Shown: piece after piece, positions 1 through 14,139 of the stretch | Position numbering within the stretch: position 1 is the first letter of the stretch | How the letters are laid out: the number at the start of each line of letters is the position of its first letter | Origin: Hymenolepis diminuta | Lineage: Eukaryota; Platyhelminthes; Cestoda; Cyclophyllidea; Hymenolepididae | DNA: 64,000 bases | NCBI GenBank assembly: GCA_900708905.1 | Contig: CAADRB010000002.1 | Location: 6,154,269 to 6,218,268, forward strand | Direction of reading: 5' to 3' | Made by a program: the position numbers and the translations under genes | Notes under the pieces: model-generated | What the model was told of the DNA's origin: nothing | Seen by the model: the letters and a program-made list of their open reading frames with translations, nothing else | Database searches by the model: none

Positions 1-2378
1 TTTCCCTCATAAAACTTTCCTTAATCGTCTGTGTTTGGTTGTTGAGTGACAGACTTGTAGCGGAATTTTTCACCTACTTTTCATAATTGTCACACAAGTA
101 AACATACAATATGATATAAAAAAGTATTTGCGAGTGGTTCATCGAAGTGTTAACTTCCTTAACTTTGATTGGGACAGTTTATTCAGTCGGTCGGTAGTCA
201 AAGCAAGCAACGATAATCCTTATTTTGTAGAATTATGAAGATTTGTTTGTTTTATAGATAATGAAGTTTTGATGAAAATGTGGATAGCGTAGAAGTGAGA
301 ACTTAAAATGAGTAAATTCAACTAATTGAGGAAACTGTTTTCTCCTGTTTCCATTTTGATTTATGTGACTTGAGATTCGTTTATTTTCAGTCTGTACGTC
401 TGGGTACCAAATTAGTAAGTAATATTTGCTCTCCAAAATGCTAAAGAGATATTTTTTCGAGAATTTCGACTTGCCTGTTAGTCAATGCATAGAAATGAAC
501 ACAACTGAACAACAGTAATTGCCTTTTTACACTTGCAAACATACATTATTTCGTATCCTAGCAATGTGATGTTTCGTTTAATCGCTCAATGTTTATTTTA
601 AGATTCGTTTTTTACAATGTAATTAAAAAGGCAAAACTAAATATTTTACGGGTATATTGGGAATTAAATAATAGCGTTTATATCTGTAAATAAATCAAGA
701 AAAGTAAGGTAATTGATGATAAAGATGCTGAAGTCATCGTACCTTTTCAGTAAACGCCTTCGCAAAATGTTGATAGTGCATTCCTTCCATACATTCATAG
801 TGCATTCATCTACCATTTATCTGTATTTTCACTCTTACCATCTGGTCAGGTACATTTTTCGTTACCACTGTGTTATAGCTCAGCTCATCTGCTTGTGTAT
901 GATTCGCACTAATTTCAGTCCTTCGTTCTTCTCTTTTTTCAAAGTCGATTTCCTATCTTCACATTGTTTAAGATAAGCTTTTGTCTTCCCGTGTATTCCT
1001 TAAGAAGGCACCAAGATTTATCTTAGAATTACAGGGCCCTATGATTGGTTAGTAAATTAAGAGACCTCTCTACATCAACAAGACCAAAAAAAATTAGACC
1101 AAATCCGCACGACTATATTTAAATTGCTACATTACGAAGAATTCTGCCTGTTGACGTCACTGAAAAGCTATCTACTGTCGAGAAGAATTGAGAGCAGGCT
1201 TCAGAGGCGAAATTCTCAGAACGAAGGAAATGAAAACCAGGTCCTGAGAAAAAGGAGATGAGGCTGTGGTAGAAAAGTTGAAAGCTGTTCTCAGGAACTT
1301 TGGTCCGTCACTCATCTAATACTTGATGGAAAGTCTCCAATTACATTATTAATGAGAAGTACAAGCAGACCGAAACTGCATTCTAACTATGGAATAGGTT
1401 ACCGGAATGAAATACTGATCTAATCAGAGAACTTCAATTGAAATTGAAGACGAAGCTCCACGAGGAAGGTGAGACTTAAAACTGAAGGTGACAAGGTGAA
1501 AATATTATTATAACAAATTATTAAATATGTCTCTTTACGAAAATGATATTATGTTTTATGTCTTCCTCTTACTATTATCAAAAATAACGCTTATTCCTTA
1601 AACTGCCATGAATTGCGTTATACTGTACATTGTATGAATTGAATTGTAATGAGTTTTCGCTGTACCAGCGAGAACTTATTTCCCTTTTTCTTAACTGGGA
1701 TATCGGCTAGTAGATCGAAAAAGTTCTAATTTTATTATCAGTCTGGAAAAATATATTTTTATACATCTAATTTGAATTTTAAAGTCTTCTAATGTTAAAA
1801 TCAATTTTAATTGGTGTTTTCTAATTTCTAATTTGTTCATTTTAAACCTCTATTTTAAAATAGCCAATTTTATCAACTGTCCACATTAGCTGCTGTTGGT
1901 TTTTATCCATTTGCTGATTGGCTTATATCAAGACCAGTTTTTCATTCGTTTTTTGTGATTATTTGATAAAGCATCATATATTGTATTCTTTAAGTATAAG
2001 TGAAGTTTTTCGCATTTAAAACAAAAGTCATATAAACGATCGCATTACTGTTGTTTAGTGTATTTCAACTATTCTATGTTATAACTTCGATAATTAATTT
2101 GAACCTGTCCTTTTGAGGCGACAAGCTAAGCTATTTACATAAATAGATGAGCATGGTATTTCTATGGAAACTATCCAAATTTATTAAAGGTTGTATGTAT
2201 GTCGCTCATTGTGAGTTCCATGTGAAGGTTAGCTACTTGAATTTTGTGGGTTTAGTTATTTTTCTAAAATCATTCCCCCTATATATGCTGAACGCTATTT
2301 TACTGTCGTGGATGAAATGTCTTATTGCCTAGTTTTTATTGATTGAAATTATTTATACTTTTACCATTCACATTTTAG
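1..2378. other. No gene recognised; probably intron or upstream part of the FHIP-like gene
   Basis: No exon can be supported. The first FHIP-like exon found begins after the acceptor at 2377-2378, and the family's roughly 400-500 residue N-terminal half must lie upstream, so this stretch is probably intron. Short open frames at 713-976 and 2147-2332 have low-complexity, AT-driven translations. A denser, less AT-rich patch at about 1140-1500 reads like decayed repeat or coding sequence but has stops in all frames. Confidence 0.4.
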
Positions 2379-5300
2379 ATATCTCCTCTTGGGTCCGCAC
2401 ACAGAGCTAAGAAAGACCGTCACAAATCCTTCTAGCTTTATATCTTCTGCTGGACAGTATTTGGCTCTTATTCCTCCATACTCCTCCCCTTCTGTAAAGC
2501 CCGCTGATGTATCGGAAGCTAGTCGATGGGAAAGTAGCCAAAATGGCGGTCTTTCTTCCTTTATAAGTGAGTTTTTATACCATTTCGATTACTCATCATA
2601 AACCATGCATTTATCAGACGCATTACTTCTTATTGGCCACTAAATCAAACTGCTGCACATGAGCATTTCAATAAATTCTTGCATTGATGAGCATGGATGG
2701 CGTATCTGTTGTTCTGTCTATCATTAATTTACAGCTGTTAGGATAGAAATTTATATTTACCACATAGCTGCCCGTTGGCATTCTAGATATAAAGTCTTTT
2801 AGCAAAATATTGTTGCAAACCCTAACGAAATAAGCCTGTGGAATATTATGAATAAATATTCATTTTTCGTTGGTCATTATATAAAATATTTTTTCCAGTT
2901 TAGATATATAGATTCTTATGTAATTCTACCCTCTTCAAATTCAGAGGCCATGATACACATCTGTTCATATCTGGTGACTGGCATTTCCAATTGGAAAGTT
3001 TAGTACTGTAAAATATGGTTAACGGTATGCCACTTTCTCATCTTAGAAGTTTCAAAATTTTTTTCTCTACTCTCGAGGAGTGTTAGAAACGCTTTTATTC
3101 AATAAGAATTATAATTTTAAAATGTCTTAATAATTAAAAGTTAAAACTTACTAAACACATGAAAAGTGTTTGGAACACATGATTTGGGTAAAGGTAAGAC
3201 ACTCCGAGGTCCTATCTACGAGAAAGTAGCATTCTTCCACTTTTATCTGTTGACCACCTACTTCACTGTGTTTGGACCAATGAGCGTTGATTTCGTGACC
3301 CCTGACTTTTCAGACGTGTGAGTCGACTATTAAGCCATCGGTTCACACGGTAATTAGCAAACTCATGCCTATCGGTGTAAACTCAACTCGAGGAATGTTC
3401 GACTGCATTGATTAAGTTTGACAAATAAAGTGGCTGACAGAATTCGAGTTTTACACCTTGACGTTCCAAGATGAACGTCGGAAAACACTTCTCCATATAG
3501 TCTTGGGAATCAATATTATTAATATTGTTACTTTCATTATAAGTTGCATTAATTCCTGACTAATGGCCCCTAACTTACTTATATATGTTTGCAATCTTTT
3601 AAAAATGAGTTAGAAATATGAATGTAGTATTTAGAGTATGCATATTGCTTTGATGTTTTGAGGTTATATATAAATTAATTGCTAATATATTAATACAATA
3701 ATTAAAATGCAAAATTAATTGGTGGATTAATTGAATTTCCTTATGCTATTTACTTTTACGAGAAAAAATGGAATGAAATTAATCTTGATTTGAACGATGG
3801 ATGAAGGAGATCTAGAAGACCTTCCCAATCACATTCTTGAGAGAAAACCCTAATTATGATCATAGATCTATTGCAACCTTTAAACTAATAGAATGGAGTT
3901 AACGTTTCGTTGTTTTCGGATAAGGGGAAAGTGAAATATTCTCTACAGCATAATTGGACAAATTTGATTGTCAGGGCTTTATTATTTGAAATTTAAGGCA
4001 AATTGCATAACAAAAATTACGGTTATTTGGTAAACCCACTCAGTCTGGTAAAGAACTCTCTTGTCCTCTTATTGAAACTATGACATCATCTTTAAAAACG
4101 GCTGATTTATGCTATCTTTAGGTTATCGTTCCATGCCCTCCTGTCCTTCGCCCCGTTTTAAAGTTGACCTGATTTGCACACCTCCCTGATTAGCTAAATG
4201 AGGATTTAATTTTAGACACTGATTTACATTCCAAATATACTAAAATTCGAGCACGAAGTACATTTATAAGAATACTATTGTTGAAAAACTTCTTCATTAC
4301 GCAAAATATGAATTAATCTGAGGAAATATATACAGCTAAACACCTTTACGCTTTGAAATGTCTGTTTCAGATTTGTTGATTTATTTCTAAAGTGTAAGTT
4401 ATACCAGCCGGCAGGGGGATGCATATCTTTATAGGCTTTATATTGTCAAGAGTTGAGAATGGCATTCCAATTTGTGACGCTTTTTACCACCATTGTCTTT
4501 TATGGTTGAAATAATTAAAGTTTTAGTTTATTGGTTAAATGATAGTTTAGTTGGTTGTATTTGCTAAAATTTAGGACATCTTAAACCTAGCCAACGTTAC
4601 GATACGCGTGGCCGCTTATGTAACATAGACTGCCCATCGAAGTAAATAATGTTTTCGGTATCTCTGACGCAGAGAAATAGTTGCTTACTCAAATGACGTT
4701 TTCTTTTCATTTTATTATGGAATTTCAGCTTTTTATATGTACCATGGATATTTGGGATTCATTAGAAACCTGGATATTTCATTTTACGTTACGAGCATCG
4801 ACAAATCTAGTGTCTGACGAACGAATTTCTTTCACAAATATTTTATATATTCTTCTCAGACATCGAAAATTTTCGACTTTGCCTATTTTTTGAATGTATT
4901 ATTATATCTTATAAATTTTATTTACGTGGTCTCTTTTAGTCTTTACTGATGAGGATACAAAAAGAATTATGCAGATATGCTTTGTAATAATTTCAGTTTT
5001 TCTCTAATGGACTTTTCAGAACCGAAAAGGTCCTTTTATGATTGCATTTTCAATCGTAAGTTACCTCACATCCGTGTATTTTCTGTTAGTCCTGTCATTG
5101 TAATACCTGTCAGCAATCTTTACTGGCCAAAGTAAAAACTTTTCAATTTCATAAGTTTCGATTCCAGTTATAAATCATTATCAGCCATGCATTCATATAC
5201 CGTCCAATGTCATGCCTTAATTTCGAAAATAGTTTAACTTCGATTCTGGCAAAAATATTTCAGTAAATTTTATGTGCACTTTATCTTACAGTTGTTATCT

Positions 5301-8300
5301 TGATGCAAATCTTCTGGCATCCATGATTCCTCTACCACGCAATTTATGTCTCTCTCGGCAATAAGACGCCTAAAGAGAGACCGTGGTTCCGTTTTAATGC
5401 AAATAATTTTATTTCCTCCTTTAAGTCGATCGATCTTTCATGGCGAAATTGAATGCTGAATCAGATTTGGGACCGATTGAATCTCAACGAATACGAAAGA
5501 ATCGCATGCGAAGCTGTCTGTTGGAGGCGCGTAAACTCATTGCTGAACGCAAAGCCGCATGCTGTGATTGGCGCTTCTCCTATGACTTCGGAGATCCTTC
5601 ACCTTCTATTGTATGTTATTTTTTTAATATTGTTTCCTTTAGTTATTTTTCTAAAGTGTTGATTCATTTGAATATGTAAAAAGTAATAGTCTCTAATGAT
5701 CTCAGCTATAGTTTTTTATTTGCAGCTTCAATATTCGTTCGTTCGTTTTAGAATATTGTGCATTTTTTATTAGCACTCAATATGGTAAAGGTTGAATAAG
5801 TTCGCATCACTTTCTAGCTTGATTCTTCCGATCAAAATGAAATTGCTTGTGTAAAGTAAACAGACGAGCTTCGTTGGTCAACGCTCTTGGTTATACGGAC
5901 ACATATGCAACTATAGTCATTCACGTGCAATTATTAATTGGGTGGTTATCGATCTTACTCTTATTGGTTTAATTTCTTAATCGTTTTCGATTCCAAACCC
6001 CAATTACTAACGTTAAGAAATCTGTTTTCCCTTTATTACTTTATCGGGTGTATTTATTGCATTTGATTCGTATTTATCAGAAAAATGTTTAATATACCGA
6101 ATGCTAAGTATTAATCCATAGAAGTTTTAATATCCCATAGTTGATTTCAATTATCAACGAATTGTCAAAAATGTTTATTAATAAATTGTCATTTTGTTTA
6201 ATTTTAGGTATCTAGTGCTCATATGAATGAAAATCTTCTGATACCATTGCCACAAGAAGGTCTTCAAAATGCAGATGAGTGTGCTGCTATTGTTGATCTT
6301 TATCGAAAATTCTCCGAAAACCCTGATCGAAACCAGTGGGAGTTAGATGGACTTACTCAAATGACAGCTGAAGATGATTCCATTCTTGCTGACCTGGAGC
6401 GCTTCAGTGCCATTTTAAGAGAACCAACAGTCTCCACTCCTTATTATAGTCGAAAAGCAACCGCTCCAAACTCTAAAAACACCTCTGGAGTAGAATCTCG
6501 ACGAGATCGACAAAGTGAGAAAAAAGGAACTAGCGATTTGGAAGACATTAAACGTACCTCCTCGCTCTATGATATCACTTTCGTTGACATAGACCCCGAT
6601 GATATTACAGAGAGTGTCGATCTTCCTCCACACATTCAAATCAACAGAATGGCTCAATCAGGCCCCATTCGTCGTGTCTCCATATCTTCAGCTGACTCTA
6701 CAACATCTCAACGATCTGTGGAACTCAGCCTCACTGAATCCTCCGAACAACTTCCTCTAGGAGTAGAGGAGATTACTAAGAAAGGAGGAGTTTCAGACTT
6801 AATGCTATACTTGGATCGAATTCCTGGTGGAGATTATGGGGATGGCAAGGCAGTTGAGAGTAGATTTGAGGCTTGTATGCGACAGTTTGATAAAGAGAGT
6901 CAGGAGAAAAAAGTTATTGATGATGGTGGCGACCTGAAAGGTAGAGATGCTCTTAAGGGGATTGATTCGGGTTTCGCAAGTGTCGATTCTGCACTCATAA
7001 AGACTTCCTCTACCGTCTTGGAGAGTTCGTCAATTGAAGCAGCCTCCTTTAATCCAGATAAGCTCATATTTGATTTGTGCAAGGTTCAAATTTCACCTTT
7101 CTGGGGTGATTCGTTGAATCAGACTCCTAATTGTTTTCTTTTAATGGTTTCAGCTATGAGCATATAATTGAAAGAGTTCTATGATATGTTAGTATAACAA
7201 TTATAATAGGATTTAGCGGATTTTTGGATCTCGAACTAGGATGTATTGGTAACTTCAGAACATTAACATTGCATATTATTTATGTATACGTAATGTTTAT
7301 GAATGGGATATTTCCTACGAGAACTTACACCAAGGTGGAAGACACAGTTACTTATCTCAGTTCCCAAGTTTGACTTGATTCTTTAAATGGTCACTAAAAT
7401 GTCGCAGAAATATAAAAAAATTGTTGTTGCATTGCAATTTCTTAAATAGACTGATCCCTCAAACTTCTTTCCCGATTTAAGAGTCACACAAATTGTATAA
7501 CTTCAAAAATCAAGCTCAGGGACTTATGCACGGTTGTTCATCAATTTAACCCATTCTTCGACCGCTTTGACATTACCGTGTGTAGCCCATCCTTGGGTCT
7601 TTAAGCGAATTGTCCACTTTTCCTCCTTTAATTAACACCCTCAATTGAGCATAGCTCGTCACTTGCTGGCCTACCGGTTACAAGGCTTCCATTTTCTGCC
7701 CTTTTTTTCATGTAATATTCTGTAGCCACTTCTGTCTCCTTCCTACTTTGTGGTAATGGTGGTTTTGAAAAGTAACAGGTTTACACATTTTCTCCGTCTT
7801 ATATCGGTATCCAGGTTTGTCTCTTCTGCAATGGAATTAATTTGAACAAATGGAATTTTTACGTATTGTGAAGCAGTGGCGAAGTTATTCTTCTCACTTT
7901 CTAGACCTCAATGATTTAAAAATACCTTTGAAGTCTCCCTAGATGGAAAGTAATGTACAACTATGTCACTGCTGATATGCCCTTGGCTGATATTGTTAAG
8001 ATGCTCACATTTGCTCATATCTTAAGGAAAAGATTTCTTTATTGATTAAATAAAATTGAATAGATTTGAATCAATAGTAAGTGTTTGGTGGATGCTCGTT
8101 TGACCAATAACAAGATTGCTAATCCAGACGCAAACGTGAACAGCAAATGATTGATAATCCAGTCCCTGAACTTTGCGTGTATGTGCTGAAAATGTTGGAT
8201 AGGTTTTCTTCACGAGATTCATTTAATTACATTGTTTTTTACGAAGACGAACTTTATTTTTTCAGCTAATTTTCATTTTAGCGTATAATTTATATTCTGA

Positions 8301-10475
8301 AATCCTTTTATCATTTATGGGAGTTAACGTTTTGAGTACGCTTCCTTCCTAAGATAGGTCATGTAATAAATTATTTCCTCTTGCCGATTTCTCATGAACA
8401 CATCATTGTCTTTTTTGTATGACGCATAGCATATATCTCAATTCACTTGCAGAACTAACGATAAGTTGATTTTTGTGTCTCATTTCTTTTATTTACTGAA
8501 TTTGCCGCGGAAGCATGAAAATTAGGAATTTCCTATCGTTTTCAGATACTGTGCAATTTTGTAGATTCCATTAACTGCTATTTAGTGGCCAGCGCTTACA
8601 TTTACGTTTAAATTCTCAAGAAGCCTTTAGTCTATCGGTTTTGCAAATCATTATTTTAAAATAAAATATTCTCGACCGTTTTAACTTAACTGTGCTATTG
8701 TGTCTTTTTGCAATCTGTTAGCAAAGAACATGCAATGGTATCATTTTGTTATTTTTCGAACGAACTTTTAACTTACCCATATCGATAAGTCGATGTTCGT
8801 CTACTTATTGTAAAAAAGTAATATGTAAGTATATAGACTTAATAATTTCTACCGATGCTGTTTTAATTGTGCATTATCTGTAACACACTAGGTTTATGCC
8901 GGTTTTTGTTCGCTTCTGTGCTTTTTAACACATTGTCTGCGTAAGATTAATATCGTGAAACTAAAAATTTATTTTTTTTATTATTGGTATCGATTGAGGT
9001 TCAACCTTAGGGTGTCATGGGGAGATGGTATAAATGCATGATTTGGCTCAAGATAACTATCTGCAGTGATGATGGATTACAGCTCTGCTCATTTCCTCTA
9101 TTATCTCTTGCAGGTCCCCTCCTAACAGCCATTCTCAAGTTGGTGAACGATATACCTTCAAACCATCTCTACACCAACCTCCAAGTGACACGTCTAGTCA
9201 CTCATCTCATGGCTCTCCCACTGCCTATCATGCGTCTACAGTTGCTACCTCTTTCACTCCAAGAAACCCGTGGTTTAGGTGCCCATCAGCTTCTCTATAC
9301 AACTCTCACGGCGGTACGACAGCGATTTGACTGCTACGTCAATCTCTACTTCCCTGCTGCACTAAACCCTTCCACAGACAGTGCAGTCGCTTTCGTAAAT
9401 TTAGTTGGGAGTCTTCGGGAGATTGTATTTTCTCAAAGAATGAAACAAATGAGGTTTTACGCCCATAGGCCATCTCGTACGCTGCCAAGTTGAAATCTAT
9501 TTTTTGGCATATTATTATTCACTTCTTACAAATCTAAAAGCGACAGAATTTTTTTATTTCTGTTGGTTTTTCAGAATCAAGTTAAGTGACTAATCTTTGA
9601 AGAAGAGAAATTCACAATATATGTCATTTTTCTTTTCGGAAGGGTGTTTTTGGTTGTGTCCCTAGTGTTAGATATTTTTGAAAGTTCCCAATTTGTACAC
9701 TATTAGGCGCGTTAGACGCTGTTTTGTTTCAAAATACCATAGACAAAGTAGGTAGACCAAATTTAGTAGATATTTTACAAGCGCATTGAAAGGTGGCGTT
9801 TTCTAACACTCTTCTTAATCATAGAAGTAGGTTTCTGAGGGAGCTTTGATGAGAAAATTGTATTCCACTACCTCATCTCTTGGTGACCAGTAAAATTGAT
9901 TATACCATTCTCCGGACGTGCGCCAATAGCCATCGGTACGTTTACTGCCACGCTAGTGATATACAAACCTTTGCTTTCATTTGTGCTCTTTGATTTTACC
10001 CAAGAAATTGATATTTATCTACTCAACATCACCAGTCTACTTGCGGCAGTCTAAATCTGTTTAAGCTTAATTATAAAGACATAGATATTTCTCACATCAC
10101 TATGCCTAGTTTGAAGGATTTCGTTTTTTCTCCTAAGTTCTTTTGTATATTTTAGTTGTGGAATCTCCAAAGCGTTTGTCCTGGCTTCTATCGCGTCTTC
10201 GGTTGAATTCCCTCACCAATGCTCTCACTCCCTCTCCTTCTCAATTCTCATCATCACCATTCAAAGATGACGGTAAAGTGAACTGTGACCACGAATGGCG
10301 AACACTGGCAATGAATCGCCTAGGTGGAATCGGTTCCAGTTCAGGCTCCAATCTCGTTCCGCTAAAATCTGTAAAGGATGAGAAGTCAAGAGACATTCTA
10401 ATGGCACTCTTTGTCTTTGAAGAATTCTGCCGCGAACTTTCGGCTCTCTGTCTAGAACACAGTGTCGCTTTATAG
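2379..10475 (+). CDS. FHIP/FAM160 family protein (Hook-interacting, RAI16-like), 3' part of gene, five exons
   Basis: Exons: 2379-2566, 5426-5610, 6208-7105, 9114-about 9488, 10156-10475 (stop 10473-10475). The phases join (1, 0, 1, 1) and give about 654 residues. FHIP proteins join FTS and Hook and link dynein to endosomal cargo. Seen: YLREAE-like helix plus YDFGDPSPS in exon 2; a long Ser-rich acidic insert in exon 3; LLTAILKLVND...YTNLQVTRLVTHL in exons 3/4, matching the family's VNLQVTSVLSRL block; and FVFEEFCRELSALCLEHS at the C terminus, matching its EEFCKELAAIA ending. The codon at the exon 3/4 junction (ISPFWG-PLLTA) is rebuilt exactly with donor 7106 and acceptor 9113. The exon 4 donor is the weakest site. 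The N-terminal half (helical repeat region) was not found and is probably upstream of the window. The FHIP1 versus FHIP2 subgroup is not settled. Confidence 0.72.
3270..3500. repeat. SINE-like repeat: inverted head and forward body
   Basis: 3275-3345 resembles, on the minus strand, the tRNA-like head of the copy at 62.5 kb (shared CCCCTGACT, AGCCATCGG spacing). From about 3375 the + strand matches the common body (GACTGCATTGATTAAGTTTG, AATAAAGTGGCTGACAGAATTC), ending GATGAACGTCGGAAAACACT. It looks like two neighbouring insertions in opposite orientation, inside a probable FHIP-like intron. Confidence 0.5.
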
Positions 10476-12905
10476 CAGATTTCCTTTAAAATGTACCTGT
10501 GTGTAAATCCTTGACGGCTGTGAAGACTTGCTAAGAGACAGATTTCTTTTCTCTCCTTTTCACAATAATTTATTTATCATGAAGGTCATGTATTCTGAGT
10601 GGCCTTCATGGCCATTAATGATGTTATTTAATGTACAGTTATTTATCATCATGTCATTTTCTGAGATAAGAATGTGTTGTTTTATCATGGGTTTTCTCAA
10701 TGGGTATCTACGATATCTTAATGAAAGATTTAACATCTGAAGCCGCATTTCCCAACAACCGCCTTGGTTCTAACTAACTGTCCACGCATGATTGATTATG
10801 TCCGTGACTTTAAATGACGTATCATTATACTTCTTTCCATATTTACTATTAACAAGGTTGTATATAATCTTAGAAGCTCAAAGATTGGTTGCAGGGACCA
10901 AACGGCAGAATCATTTTCAATCGGGTTGGTTATAGTAGTCAGTATCATGAACTCTATTCTTTTCAGGCTCATCAATTTCTTTGAATCGACTGCAGATGTG
11001 AACTGCATTCCGCAGATCGGTTTGGTTATATATTTCCACTTGATCGACAAAGTGATCCGTTATTTTTATCGAACTACTATTTGGACTTAAAAATATTAAG
11101 CTTTCAATATTACTTTGACAGACAAGGAAAGCAAAATATAAAGAATTCGTTCTTGAAAAACAGAGATTTCACTACATATCGGGTCGCGATCTATGTCTCT
11201 GTTCATTATACAATCAAGATGCTTGAGGGGTTAATTTCAGTTAATAAATTTTCAAGACGATTGGGAGACAATTCAACTGCGTTTCATGAACGAGGGTTTG
11301 CATTTACTTGTGGAACCATAACCATTTATTTCGCATTTTTGATGCTAGCTAATAACTTTCAACTTATCAGAGCTAAGTTAGTCATACTTTTTGCGTTCCA
11401 TCACTTCCCGTGTGTGGCATAAAGTCTACACATCCAAGTTTGCTCGATTGCAAAGATACAGAGTGTATACAAAATGAAAGACATACATAGTGTTTTCAAG
11501 TACCAGTCTACACATCTACAATCTTTTGAGCTACTGGCGAAAGAAGCCTGAAGTGGATAAAGCGAAAGTATTCCAAAGGGAGAAGCTATAAACCTTTAAT
11601 CAGTAGAAATAGCGTCGGCATCGTGAAAGTGTTCTGCTCCCCAGTTTTTGAAAGTAGTCGACAGATCAGGTGTATTAGTGAAATGTTTATTTTAGAAGAG
11701 TGTTAAAACATTTCCTCATAGAGTGAAGGCTGCTAGCTGCAAATAAATTGAATATTAACAACCACTACCGCTTGAGTAAGAATGAGGACCACGGAGTTAA
11801 AACGACTTAACTCAATTCCCCCAAATACTTTACAAAGTGTTGTTAAAATGAGAAATAGAATTACCCAGTCAGAAAGTGCGCTCGCCTGCTGACATGTTAT
11901 TAGGTCAGAGCAAAAGTAATCAGTTTTAAGAGTCACAATGAGTGCAAAATAGTAGGCTAATATAGTAACAACCAGCAATGAAGTTCAGTTACAGAATTCC
12001 AGCAGGAAATTGTACCTATCATTTTGACAGTTGCCTTTAATTAGATTATTGCAATGGAGGTTCCGACTTTCGGGAGGGACCTAAACAGTAAAGATAAAAC
12101 TGGTTTTCCTATATCCCTTTACAACTGTGAGAAGCGAGGTAACACAACAGAGGTTAGAGCCAGAGTTGATGGCAGAATAGTGTATTAGAGAGAGGGAGAA
12201 GGCAGTAGTACTATAACCACTAAGCCGAAAAATGACATGGCTGCAGAATAAAGATCAGCAGTTAGATAACCATGCAAAAATCGCTAAACAGCTTAGAAAC
12301 TTAGGAATGAGTCACAGGCAACTCGGAGTGATGTTCAGTATTGAGAAGACAAAAGGATTTATAAAATTGGTAGACTAATTAGGACAACAAATAATTGTAT
12401 GAATGAGGAAATTCTAATACATGTGTGCCAATATCTTCTAACAAACTACAAGTAATATTTCAAACACCAAGGTCATTTAAACAGATTGCTTTCGATCACC
12501 AGTTGTGTCTGGATAATTTGGGCAGATCAATCGATTGATAAATACCGATGGGTATTCGATCTGTGAGCTCGGGCTTTGCAGACGTGCATATTTATCACGG
12601 CACTACCTACGTAATTAAAGAAAATCGCTATTTTCACTTCCTGGTAGACATTTACGGATTATTTCACATATCAAGCAACGAATTTCCAAATTCAATAAGT
12701 TCAAACTGTGAACCTGTCATGGCAATTCTAATATTATCCGTCCCGCATATATTTATTTAAAATATTAAATTCATATAATTAATGTTCACATTTTAGTCGA
12801 TTTACGACATCGCAACTGTGATCAGTAATAAGACTGTTGATCTATCGTGTGATAGGTGCAGGTTGTGATTCATAAATATTTCAAAATTGCATATGAACTA
12901 TAGCA
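10476..12905. other. Intergenic, no gene recognised
   Basis: This lies between the FHIP-like stop and the first PABP-like start. A 113-codon open frame at 11081-11422 (+) starts at a non-ATG codon and matches nothing I know. Frames at 11733-11978 (-) and 12548-12760 (+) are similar noise. The last 125 bases before 12906 presumably hold the promoter/5' UTR of the next gene, but I see no distinctive motif. Confidence 0.45.
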
Positions 12906-14139
12906 ATGGATACTGGATTTACAATAGATGATTGCACCCTTTATATTGGAGATATTCGTCCTGAAGTTACCACGGAAATGTTAAATGAACTGTTCAGCGA
13001 GTTTTCTCCGCCTCAATATTGCAAAATTGTAGTAGATTCTGTGACTAAAGAAAGCCGATGTTATGGCTTTGTAGGATACGATACTCCCGAAAAGGGTAGG
13101 TTGAATCATGTCTAACTTGTCTTCAGCTCGCGCCGCACTCGAGAAGTTTAATTACCGCATGCTGCTTGGAAAACCTATGAGAATAATGCTGAGACGTGAT
13201 GACCCTACAGACCGTGAGAGTGGAAGGGCTAATCTTTTCGTTAAGAATATTCCCAAAAGTTTTACTGAAGCGAACCTTTATGCAAAGTTTCGCAGCATTG
13301 GATCTGTTCTTTCCGTGAAGGTGTCATTTGTTGTTTGCTATTTCTTAATAAAAATGCTCCATGCTTATTTGTAGATATCACGAAATAATCAAGGAGAATC
13401 GAAAGGCTATGGCTATGTGCAGTTTGAAAATGAAGAAGACGCAGTAAGGTGTATCGCGACTATGAACGGAAAGTTGCTTGGGAATCAAGTGATTTTCGTA
13501 GAGCCCTACAAATTGAAGAAGGATCGATTAAAGCCTCCTAGTGATTTTAAAAATGTTTTTGTCAAGAATTTTCGCGCAGATATGGATGACGAGCGACTGA
13601 AGGGTATTTTCAGCGAATTTGGTGAAATCACTAGTTCGCGTATAATGAGGGACGCGAGGGGAAATTCTAGAGGATTCGGCTTTGTTGCCTTCAAAGAACA
13701 TGCAAGCGCTCAGGCGGCTGTCACATCAATGAATGGAAAAGTTATTGAAGGATTAACTTTGCACGTCAGTGAGGCACTAACTATTTCGGAACGTCAAATG
13801 CCCACTGGGGAGCACATGAGAGTAGGCGTAAACTCAAGTCCCACGGCTCAAAAGGTATTAGTAGAAAATCTCAATCTGAGTATGACTGAAGTAGAATTTA
13901 AAGGGGCTTTGGCTGATTGTCAAAATTTGATTTCTTGCATTATTGGTATAGACAATGGCCAATCAACAGGCCTCGCTTTGCTCAAATTTGCTTCCTGGGA
14001 AGATGCTGTGAATGCAGTTCAAGCAAAAAATGGAACTTTCATAGGCTCACAAAGAGTTATGTGTGCTCTTGCCTACTATTTTCACGAAAAACCAAGCGCA
14101 GCACAGCGCGAGAATATTATGCCACACAGATTCATATGA
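12906..14139 (+). CDS. PABP-like four-RRM protein, copy A (382 aa, no MLLE)
   Basis: Exons: 12906-13095, 13127-13320 (194 nt), 13375-14139; introns of 31 nt (phase 1) and 54 nt (phase 0). The ATG at 12906 has purines at -3 and +4. The product resembles cytoplasmic poly(A)-binding protein, which binds mRNA poly(A) tails. RRM1 (about residues 11-88) has RNP2 LYIGDI and RNP1 CYGFVGY; RRM2 (about 99-170) has LFVKNI and KGYGYVQF; RRM3 (about 188-265) has VFVKNF and RGFGFVAF; RRM4 (about 285-360) has VLVENL but a degenerate TGLALLKF. GKPMRIM and DDPTDRESG between RRM1 and RRM2 are typical PABP linker motifs. The protein ends about 20 residues after RRM4, so the proline-rich linker and the MLLE/PABC domain of canonical PABP are absent. 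It is not the housekeeping PABP; a specialised or germline paralog is my inference. Confidence 0.88.
13096..13126 (+). other. 31-nt phase-1 intron in PABP-like copy A
   Basis: GTAGG donor and TTCAG acceptor. Removing the 31 bases joins a phase-1 G to CT to make an Ala codon inside RRM1. The same intron position and phase recur in copies C (36 nt) and D (44 nt) and in the relics, so it predates the duplications. Confidence 0.85.

Noticed and set aside
5453..5662. Alternative open frame over FHIP-like exon 2 (NLNEYERIACEAVCW...)
   Set aside because: It looks protein-like, but only the other frame is open from the acceptor at 5425, joins both neighbours in phase, and matches the family's helix followed by YD-x-PSP.
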